Of a DNA stretch of 9,012 bases, positions 1 through 4,294 are shown piece after piece. Position numbers and translations under genes: made by a program. Numbering within the stretch: the stretch's first letter is position 1; each line of letters opens with the position of its first letter. The notes under the pieces are model-generated. The model did not search any database. It saw only the letters and a program-made list of their open reading frames with translations, and had not been told where the DNA came from. The DNA is taken from positions 1 through 9,012 of the forward strand of contig CALEMV010000231.1 in the NCBI GenBank assembly GCA_937910655.1, given 5' to 3'. Origin of the DNA: an uncultured Solobacterium sp. GTDB lineage: Bacteria > Bacillota_I > Bacilli_A > Erysipelotrichales > Erysipelotrichaceae.

Positions 1-221
1 AACAAGTAATCTATCTAAATACTTTTTCCAATACCATTGCGCCATCTGTTCGAATAGGATATATGATATTACCAAAGAAGAACCTAAAGGAGTTTCAAGA
101 CAGAATCTCTTTTCGCTCCAATACGGTTTCAACATTAATGCAGTATATCGTTGCAGAGTTAATACAGAATGGAAGTTTTGAAAGACATATCAATCGCGTA
201 CGAAAGAAGATGCGTAAATAA
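1..221 (+). CDS. 3' end of a MocR/PdxR/GabR-like protein, PLP aminotransferase-like domain (partial, degenerate)
   Basis: The frame is open from base 3 to a TAA at 219-221 (72 codons); the 5' part is outside the window. The peptide contains NTFSNTIAPSVRIGYMILP and later FERHINRVRKK, the pattern of the fold-type I aminotransferase domain of MocR-family regulators (GabR, PdxR). In that family the first motif reads TFSK and its Lys forms the Schiff base with PLP; here the codon at 30-32 is AAT (Asn). The protein also stops 5 residues after the HINRVR motif, whereas GabR-like proteins continue for roughly 70 more residues that hold the carboxylate-binding Arg. No continuation appears in other frames before the convergent kinase gene. 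It may be a decaying gene or a regulator that no longer binds PLP covalently. Whether the unseen N-terminus has a GntR-type helix-turn-helix cannot be judged, so a plain aminotransferase remains possible. The neighbouring B6 kinase supports a PdxR-like origin. Confidence 0.7.
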   Translation, partial: QVIYLNTFSNTIAPSVRIGYMILPKKNLKEFQDRISFRSNTVSTLMQYIVAELIQNGSFERHINRVRKKMRK

Positions 222-235
222 CATGCTTGCATAGA

Positions 236-259
236 AAAAAGGAACTAGTGTTCCTTTTT
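236..259. terminator. Bidirectional terminator between convergent genes
   Basis: A 10-bp perfect stem (236-245 AAAAAGGAAC with 250-259 GTTCCTTTTT) encloses a 4-nt loop TAGT. The T run serves the plus-strand gene and the A run serves the minus-strand kinase gene, so it can end both transcripts. It overlaps the kinase stop codon (245-247) and its last codons. Confidence 0.75.
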
Positions 260-1090
260 GTATTCCTGTAATGATGTGATTAAGAATGGCATTGCTTGTT
301 CAAAGTTAACACCATAGATATTATGATTTTCTTCTTCCAATGTGTTGTGGATAGATTCCTTAACATAGTCACAGGCAAGTGTCATTGCTTGTAGTAGGGA
401 TAAACCTTGTAAAAGACCTCCGCTGAAGGTACTTGCCCAAATATCACCTGTACCGTGGAAGTGTTGTGGTTCTTCTTCGTTAAAGTATGTCGTGTATGTA
501 TCTGTATCCTTTTCATATGCATACGCACCGATACGGCCTGGTTCAAATGTTACACCGGTGATAATTGCAGTATGACAGCCAAGGTCTGTTAATTGACGTA
601 ATACATGCTTGATGTATTCTTCATCATACTTTTCCTGATATGGGATATCTAATAAGAAGGAAGCTTCTGTGAGATTTGGTACGATGATGTCTGCGATGGC
701 ACACAAATCACGCATCTTCTTAGTAAATGGAATGTCGAATCCTGTGTATAGTTTTCCATTATCTGCCATGCATGGATCTACGATTCGTAGGGCATGGGTT
801 CCAAACTCTTCAAATATCTTTTTTGCAAGATCGATTTGTTCGAAGGAACCAAGATATCCTGTATAGATTCCATCGAATGTAAAGCCTTCTTTTTGCCAGT
901 GAGCGAGTATTGGATTTACTTCACTGGTTAAATCATGGAAGGTGAAACCTTGAAACATGGTATGTGTTGAAAGTACGGCAGTTGGGATAACAGCAGTTTC
1001 AATGCCCATCGCAGATAGTACTGGTAAAGCAACTGTTAATGAGCATTTTCCTACACAGGATATATCCTGCATTGTCACAATTTTCTTCAT
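245..1090 (-). CDS. pdxK: Pyridoxal/pyridoxamine kinase (vitamin B6 salvage), ribokinase superfamily
   Basis: 281 residues, the usual length for this family. It phosphorylates pyridoxal, pyridoxine or pyridoxamine with ATP in the cytoplasm to supply PLP/PMP. Visible landmarks are the N-terminal MQDISCVGKCS segment, DPCMADNGKLY at 105-115, VPNLTEA at 137-143 (PN..E signature) and HGTGD at 212-216, whose Asp216 is the expected catalytic base next to the anion hole. The start is supported by AGGAG about 6 nt upstream (minus strand). It lies 93 bp downstream of the AraC-type gene on the same strand but has its own promoter and a candidate operator. It converges on the degenerate PLP-domain gene. 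The family also includes the PdxY subgroup; the preferred vitamer cannot be told from the sequence. Hydroxymethylpyrimidine kinase (ThiD) is a less likely alternative because the motifs fit COG2240 better. Confidence 0.9.
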   Translation of the reverse strand: MKKIVTMQDISCVGKCSLTVALPVLSAMGIETAVIPTAVLSTHTMFQGFTFHDLTSEVNPILAHWQKEGFTFDGIYTGYLGSFEQIDLAKKIFEEFGTHALRIVDPCMADNGKLYTGFDIPFTKKMRDLCAIADIIVPNLTEASFLLDIPYQEKYDEEYIKHVLRQLTDLGCHTAIITGVTFEPGRIGAYAYEKDTDTYTTYFNEEEPQHFHGTGDIWASTFSGGLLQGLSLLQAMTLACDYVKESIHNTLEEENHNIYGVNFEQAMPFLITSLQEYKKEH

Positions 1091-1115
1091 GAGAATCTCC
1101 TAGTCTATAACTTTC

Positions 1116-1144
1116 ATTATAGAAGATACTAGAAAAGAGAAAAT
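1116..1144 (-). promoter_or_regulatory. Promoter of the pyridoxal kinase gene, good -10 and weak -35
   Basis: On the minus strand a perfect TATAAT lies at 1121-1116, about 25 bases above the start codon. The -35 position at 17-nt spacing (1144-1139) reads ATTTTC, a poor match to TTGACA. A strong -10 with a poor -35 suits activator-dependent transcription. Confidence 0.6.
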
Positions 1145-1176
1145 TACCAGATTAATAGAAAATCATATAACCAGAT
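1143..1176 (-). promoter_or_regulatory. Candidate MocR/PdxR-type operator: two direct repeats above the kinase promoter
   Basis: On the minus strand ATCTGGTTAT (1176-1167) and ATCTGGTAAT (1152-1143) are direct repeats with 9 of 10 bases identical, offset by 24 bp. The proximal copy abuts the weak -35 of the kinase promoter. MocR-family regulators are known to bind direct repeats (GabR uses ATACCA-type boxes), and on the plus strand the core here is ACCAGAT. Assignment to a B6 regulator is inference from this geometry and the neighbouring genes. Confidence 0.45.
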
Positions 1177-1183
1177 ATGCTAG

Positions 1184-2035
1184 TTAACTCTTCATGCGTG
1201 CATGTTGTTTACGGTATTGGTTTGGTGTCATATTATATTCTTTTAAGAATAGACGGTTGAAGTAACTAGGCTGACCAAACCCACAAGCATAAGCAATCTC
1301 TGTGATTTGTTCGGAAGTTGTGACTAACTTTTCAGCACTCATCTGTAAACGATAATTATTTAAAAAGTCAATGGGAGACTTGCCAGTGTACTTGTGGAAT
1401 AAACGGATACATGTACTCTTACTGACCTTTCCGGCTTCTGCAATATCTTCTAAACCAATCTTTGAGTTAAAGTGTTCGTGGATAAAACTAGTCATGTTTC
1501 TTTGAATTTGAACATTTGCGTCATACGTTGTATGAATACTTTGTTTACTTGATTGATATGCTAGATATAAATAGCGAATTACTTTATATATTAAGGAATA
1601 CTCCTCGAGTTCATATCCAATTGGTTTTTCATCTTCTAGCGCTTCAATTTCTTTCATGAGTGTATTAATATCCAAGCCAATTCCTTTCTTGATATTGAAT
1701 TGGATATGCGCAAAGGCATCCTTCTCGAGTAATGGAAGTATATATTTCTCATAAATATTTTGATCTTTAATAAAATAATCTGGATTGAAAATGATAGTTT
1801 TCTTTCTACACATGGATGTATTGTAATCTTCTGTGTAGATGTGATGCAATCTACCACGGTTGATAATACAGATGTTACCTTTATTGATTAGGAATTCTGA
1901 TCCATCAACATTGCAGTAGAACTTTCCTTCTACAACTTCGATTAATTCGAATGAATTGTGCCAATGTGCTAATTCATCTTGTTTATGTGTATCGAAATTT
2001 TCTTTTTCAATTACGAGTGGAAGTTCTTGATTCAT
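1184..2035 (-). CDS. AraC/XylS-family transcriptional regulator with N-terminal cupin domain
   Basis: 283 residues from the start chosen here. The N-terminal half is a cupin-like effector domain with the typical AHWHNSFELIEVVEG motif, then NKGNICIINRG and the LHHIY segment. Roughly the last 100 residues form the two helix-turn-helix AraC domain; GLEDIAEAGKVSKSTCIRLFHK is the first and ITEIAYACGFGQPSYFNRLF the second, followed by the usual TPNQYRK. A frame-consistent ATG exists five codons earlier at 2050-2048, but the only good ribosome site (AAGGAGA) lies just after that ATG and 6 nt before the ATG at 2035-2033, so the shorter start is preferred. AraC proteins of this layout usually sense a small metabolite, often a sugar; the ligand cannot be read here. 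Possible targets are its own gene, the divergent miniferritin gene or the downstream kinase gene. Confidence 0.9.
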   Translation of the reverse strand: MNQELPLVIEKENFDTHKQDELAHWHNSFELIEVVEGKFYCNVDGSEFLINKGNICIINRGRLHHIYTEDYNTSMCRKKTIIFNPDYFIKDQNIYEKYILPLLEKDAFAHIQFNIKKGIGLDINTLMKEIEALEDEKPIGYELEEYSLIYKVIRYLYLAYQSSKQSIHTTYDANVQIQRNMTSFIHEHFNSKIGLEDIAEAGKVSKSTCIRLFHKYTGKSPIDFLNNYRLQMSAEKLVTTSEQITEIAYACGFGQPSYFNRLFLKEYNMTPNQYRKQHARMKS

Positions 2036-2058
2036 ATAGTTCTCCTTCATTTGATAAT

Positions 2059-2087
2059 ATTATACTATTTTATGGTGAAATAATACT
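2059..2087 (-). promoter_or_regulatory. Promoter of the AraC-family gene
   Basis: Minus-strand TATAAT at 2064-2059; the -35 position (2087-2082, AGTATT) is weak. The predicted transcript start near 2052 would leave only about two bases before the upstream ATG at 2050, which again favours translation from 2035. Confidence 0.5.
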
Positions 2088-2117
2088 ATTGAATATATGT
2101 AATTGATTATATACTAT
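2062..2117. repeat. Three ATACTAT elements in the divergent intergenic region
   Basis: ATACTAT occurs at 2062-2068, 2083-2089 and 2111-2117, with start-to-start distances of 21 and 28 bp. The first two overlap the -10 and -35 of the AraC-family gene and the third coincides with the proposed -10 of the miniferritin gene. This could be a binding array of the AraC-type protein, but the motif is AT-rich and partly promoter-like. Confidence 0.3.
2089..2117 (+). promoter_or_regulatory. Probable promoter of the Dps-type gene
   Basis: TTGAAT (2089-2094), a 17-nt spacer, then TACTAT (2112-2117); each hexamer matches 4 of 6 consensus bases. The start of transcription would be near 2124. Confidence 0.45.
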
Positions 2118-2122
2118 CAATG

Positions 2123-2140
2123 TCAGCTGATACAGCTGTA
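2123..2140 (+). promoter_or_regulatory. Adjacent palindromes at the predicted 5' end of the Dps-type transcript
   Basis: TCAGCTGA (2123-2130) and TACAGCTGTA (2131-2140) are two perfect palindromes side by side. The two CAGCTG cores are separated by ATA and could fold as a 6-bp hairpin with a 3-nt loop in RNA, or act as an operator just downstream of the start of transcription. The binding factor is unknown. Confidence 0.35.
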
Positions 2141-2168
2141 GAAAATATTGAAAAGGAGATTATAAATT

Positions 2169-2600
2169 ATGAACAACAAATTAAATGTATTATTATCCGA
2201 CTTAGTCGTTTTCTATCACAAGTTACAAAATAAGCACTGGTATGTAAGTGGACAGTCATTCTTCCAGATTCACCCAGAACTTGAGAATTTATATGATGCT
2301 GTATTACCACAGGTTGATACAGTTGGTGAATTAATCTTAATGAATGGTGGTAAGCCAGTTTCAACATTAAAGGAATTCCTTGCGAATGCAAAAATTGAAG
2401 AAGGTACAGATGCATACGTAACAAGTGTGAAGACTTTATACTCTGAATTATTACCTGACTATCAGTACCTATTAAAGAGTGTTACAGAAATCAAGGAAGC
2501 TGCAGATGCTGAGAATAACTACCTTGTATCTGCGAAGATGGATGAATTTATCGCATCTTATGCTAAGACAATCTGGATGTTAAACCAGGCATTACTATAA
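2169..2600 (+). CDS. dps: Dps-family miniferritin (iron storage / oxidative stress protein)
   Basis: 143 residues, a single ferritin-like four-helix domain of about the normal Dps length. Members assemble as cytosolic 12-mers that oxidise Fe(II), usually with hydrogen peroxide, and store ferric iron. The inter-subunit ferroxidase site appears intact: His23 (NKHWYVSG), His35, Glu39, Asp50 and Glu54 keep the spacing of the His31/His43/Asp47/Asp58/Glu62 set of Listeria innocua Dps. GGKPVSTLKEFL (60-71) and the C-terminal IWMLNQALL ending are also typical. There is no Lys/Arg-rich N-terminal tail, so iron detoxification rather than DNA compaction is the likelier role. AAGGAGA lies about 9 nt before the ATG. 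It is transcribed alone, divergent from the AraC-family gene and closed by a strong terminator. Confidence 0.93.
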   Translation: MNNKLNVLLSDLVVFYHKLQNKHWYVSGQSFFQIHPELENLYDAVLPQVDTVGELILMNGGKPVSTLKEFLANAKIEEGTDAYVTSVKTLYSELLPDYQYLLKSVTEIKEAADAENNYLVSAKMDEFIASYAKTIWMLNQALL

Positions 2601-2617
2601 TCGAGAAGAAATCTGTT

Positions 2618-2660
2618 ATCCCTGCTAGAATCCCCCTACAACTAGCAGGGATTTCTTTTT
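2618..2660 (+). terminator. Rho-independent terminator of the Dps-type gene
   Basis: An 11-bp perfect stem (2618-2628 ATCCCTGCTAG with 2642-2652 CTAGCAGGGAT), a 13-nt loop, then TTCTTTTT (2653-2660). The last two T bases are also the first bases of the next promoter's -35. Confidence 0.9.
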
Positions 2661-2687
2661 GACAAAGTAATAAATCGGAACTATAAT
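2659..2687 (+). promoter_or_regulatory. Perfect consensus sigma-A promoter for the riboswitch-antiporter transcript
   Basis: TTGACA (2659-2664), 17-nt spacer, TATAAT (2682-2687): both hexamers and the spacing are ideal. Transcription would start near 2693-2694, just before the first aptamer stem. Control is therefore probably exerted mostly by the riboswitch rather than at initiation. Confidence 0.9.
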
Positions 2688-2694
2688 TTCTGAC

Positions 2695-2751
2695 GGAAAT
2701 GGGGTTTTCCAAGATTATAAATCTAAACCGCGATAAGTGCTGATAACTCCT
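2695..2751 (+). ncRNA. Fluoride riboswitch aptamer (crcB motif)
   Basis: The sequence follows the fluoride aptamer element by element. P1 is GGAA (2695-2698) with TTCC (2707-2710), with AUG at 2699-2701 where the Thermotoga petrophila structure places the ion site. The joining AAAC is at 2725-2728. P2 is GCG (2730-2732) with UGC (2738-2740). The conserved tail UGAU..CUCCU is at 2741-2751. The loop GGGGUU (2701-2706) pairs with AACUCC (2745-2750) as the expected 6-bp pseudoknot with one G-U. U2741, A2743, U2744 and U2751 match the key tail positions. An extra 5-bp hairpin (2712-2716 with 2720-2724) is inserted between P1 and AAAC. In this class, fluoride held by Mg ions stabilises the pseudoknot and turns on resistance genes. 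The assignment rests on reading the motif by eye. Confidence 0.92.
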
Positions 2752-2786
2752 GTAACTTCTTTTTGTTACGGGCATCAGCATTTTTT
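2738..2786 (+). terminator. Terminator expression platform of the fluoride riboswitch
   Basis: The outer stem TGCTGAT (2738-2744) pairs with ATCAGCA (2774-2780); the inner stem CCTGTAAC (2749-2756) pairs with GTTACGGG (2765-2772); a run of six T bases follows (2781-2786). The 5' arm consumes the 3' strand of P2, the conserved UGAU and part of the pseudoknot, so aptamer and terminator exclude each other. Fluoride binding should give read-through (a genetic ON switch). Confidence 0.88.
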
Positions 2787-2806
2787 ATATATAAGGAGAT
2801 AGAGTT

Positions 2807-3985
2807 ATGTTATTTAGTTTTGCGATGATTATTTTAGTTGGTGTAGTTTTTGCAATGATTATGCGTAAACTAGGGTTGCCAAATCTATTAGGGTATTTAC
2901 TGGCGGGAATCATATTAGGACCATTTGTGTTCAACGTGATTGATACGACAACCTTTCAGATTTCATCTGACATTCGACAGATTGCGCTAATGATTATCTT
3001 GATGCGTGCAGGGTTGAATTTAAAGATATCAGATTTAAAGAAGGTTGGACCATCTGCTTTACTAATGTGTTTTGTTCCAGCAAGTTTTGAGATTTTGGGA
3101 CTGATGATTTTAGCACCAATCTTTCTGCATTTAGATCTCTTGAATGCCGCAATTCTTGGAACTGTATTAGCTGCAGTATCGCCAGCTGTGGTTGTGCCGC
3201 TCATGTTAAAGCTAATGGATGAAGGGTATGGTACAAAAGAAGGTATTCCTCAACTGATCATGGCTGGTGCTTCGATGGATGATGTGTATGTGATTGTGTT
3301 ATTTACGTCATTACTAACACTAGCTAAGAGTGGAGAATTCAATGCATTATCCTTATTACGTATTCCAACATCAATCTTATTTGGAATTGTTTCTGGAATT
3401 GTAATAGGGTATGTGCTTTGCAAGTTCTATCGATTGTTGAAGTTATCTACAGGAATTGAACTTGCAAGCATGTTTGCGATTGGGATGGTACTCATCACAA
3501 TCGAAAGAATGATGACGGGTGTTGTGGGATTCTCTGGTTTACTTGCTATTATGGCTTTGACAGCTACGATACGTCATATCAAACCAGAGATGGCAGATAC
3601 ATATTCTGCTGTTCTTGCAAAGTTATGGCAACCTGCTGAGATCTTCTTATTTGCGTTAGTAGGTGCGAGTGTAAGAATTGATTATGCAGTATCTTTTGGA
3701 CCTGTTGTTTTGATTGTGATAATCCTAGCGCTACTATTCCGTATGCTTGGTGTATATCTGAGTGTTATGAAAACAAAGTTCAATTCAAAAGAGAAGATAT
3801 TTACGATGATTGCCTATATTCCGAAGGCAACGGTACAAGCAGCGATTGGAGGACTTGCGTTAGAGGCAGGGCTTGCTAGTGGGGAGTTGATTCTAACAGC
3901 TGCAGTTACTGCAATCCTAGTGACAGCACCACTTGGTGCAATCTTTATTTCACTTACTTACCGTAACTTTTTACAAAAAGCGTAG
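2807..3985 (+). CDS. Cation:proton antiporter (CPA superfamily), predicted fluoride-responsive
   Basis: 392 residues, an integral membrane protein with about 12 hydrophobic segments spread over nearly the whole length. It belongs to the Na+/H+ exchanger fold: LPNLLGYLLAGIILGP near residues 24-39, the RAGLNL motif at 67-72, an acidic pair Asp158-Asp159 in GASMDDV at the position of the ion-binding DD/ND motif, and YIPKATVQAAIGG at 337-349 with the conserved Lys340. The protein ends after the membrane domain; there is no KefB-type TrkA-N regulatory domain. AAGGAG lies 8 nt before the ATG, just after the riboswitch terminator. Its sole visible control is the fluoride riboswitch. It could relieve fluoride stress by sodium or proton homeostasis, or take part in fluoride export; substrate and electrogenicity cannot be decided from sequence. 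No crcB or CLC-F gene is in the window. Confidence 0.88.
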   Translation: MLFSFAMIILVGVVFAMIMRKLGLPNLLGYLLAGIILGPFVFNVIDTTTFQISSDIRQIALMIILMRAGLNLKISDLKKVGPSALLMCFVPASFEILGLMILAPIFLHLDLLNAAILGTVLAAVSPAVVVPLMLKLMDEGYGTKEGIPQLIMAGASMDDVYVIVLFTSLLTLAKSGEFNALSLLRIPTSILFGIVSGIVIGYVLCKFYRLLKLSTGIELASMFAIGMVLITIERMMTGVVGFSGLLAIMALTATIRHIKPEMADTYSAVLAKLWQPAEIFLFALVGASVRIDYAVSFGPVVLIVIILALLFRMLGVYLSVMKTKFNSKEKIFTMIAYIPKATVQAAIGGLALEAGLASGELILTAAVTAILVTAPLGAIFISLTYRNFLQKA

Positions 3986-4034
3986 AGTCGTGTAGGAGTT
4001 TTACAATAATTCTTGTTTTATTCTATTTTTCGTC

Positions 4035-4062
4035 TTTACTTCTAGTTCCTATTTGTTATGAT
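4035..4062 (+). promoter_or_regulatory. Promoter of the purE leader/operon, extended -10
   Basis: TGTTATGAT (4054-4062) is an extended -10 (TG, one base, then TATGAT), preceded at 16-nt spacing by TTTACT (4035-4040). Transcription would start near 4069, about 225 bases before purE. I see no clear intrinsic terminator behind the antiporter gene (3986-4034), so some read-through into the purine operon is possible. Confidence 0.55.
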
Positions 4063-4075
4063 AGTAGCGTGTTTT

Positions 4076-4150
4076 ATAGTTTGGTAACGGATGCCTTTAG
4101 GGCAGGAAGGATGGGGCTATGGCTTTAGGTGTTGTGACTCTCCGAACAAT
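4076..4150 (+). promoter_or_regulatory. Two PurBox-like sequences in opposite orientation (candidate PurR sites)
   Basis: The PurR box of Bacillus and Lactococcus is AWWWCCGAACWWT. The stretch 4138-4150 contains CCGAACAAT and matches 11 of 13 positions; 4076-4088 matches 11 of 13 on the other strand with GTTTGG in place of GTTCGG. The sites lie about 60 bp apart and downstream of the proposed promoter, unlike the close pairs known from Bacillus, so this is tentative. Confidence 0.3.
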
Positions 4151-4238
4151 AGAATATATTGTCGATGCTTCGACAAAAACATTTTTGATGGCTGTTTTCT
4201 GCGCCCAAAAATGTGGAAAGAATACTTTTTGAATACAG

Positions 4239-4266
4239 TCTGTGGAAGAGTCTCCACAGATTTTTT
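4239..4266 (+). terminator. Intrinsic terminator upstream of purE
   Basis: An 8-bp perfect stem TCTGTGGA (4239-4246) with TCCACAGA (4253-4260), 6-nt loop AGAGTC, then six T bases (4261-4266). It lies between the leader promoter and purE, so operon expression needs read-through; this is the likely decision point of the leader. Confidence 0.88.
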
Positions 4267-4294
4267 GTTTTAACAGAAAACGGAGGAAGAAAAG

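Larger units (their letters stand above)
4069..4266 (+). ncRNA. Structured purE leader RNA of unassigned family, attenuator-like
   Basis: This fills most of the 309-base gene-free interval 3986-4294. Visible elements: a direct repeat ATGCCTTTAGG/ATGGCTTTAGG (4091-4101, 4119-4129); a hairpin TTGTCGA/TCGACAA with a 4-nt loop (4159-4175) that excludes an alternative hairpin at 4143-4164; a 9-bp perfect stem ACATTTTTG/CAAAAATGT (4179-4187 with 4206-4214) capped by GGC/GCC; and a terminator at the end. GACTCTCC (4136-4143) can pair with GGAAGAGTC (4244-4252), which would break the terminator stem. This suggests transcription attenuation before purE. The guanine, ZTP and ykkC/PRPP signatures are not recognisable. 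A 6S-like RNA is another possibility, but I see no closing stem between its ends. Confidence 0.5.

Noticed and set aside
222..245. Frameshift instead of deletion at the end of the PLP-domain gene
   Set aside because: No frame in the short space before the convergent kinase gene continues the family sequence.
2053..2064. PerR box upstream of dps (ATAATATTAT palindrome)
   Set aside because: Only one half fits the TTATAATnATTATAA consensus, and the site is better explained as the minus-strand -10 region of the AraC-family gene.
2167..2424. Minus-strand open frame opposite the dps gene
   Set aside because: It lies wholly opposite a gene with an intact ferroxidase motif set and has no recognisable domain.
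4091..4273. A 60-codon open frame inside the purE leader as a leader peptide gene
   Set aside because: No ribosome binding site before its ATG, a composition unlike the neighbours, and it runs through the terminator hairpin and T tract. The RNA structure explains the sequence better.
4069..4294. Guanine/adenine, ZTP or PRPP (ykkC-type) riboswitch before purE
   Set aside because: I could not find the conserved core segments of any of these. A GTTGTGACT stretch resembles part of the ZTP motif, but the required downstream CCGCCTGGGC-like element is absent.
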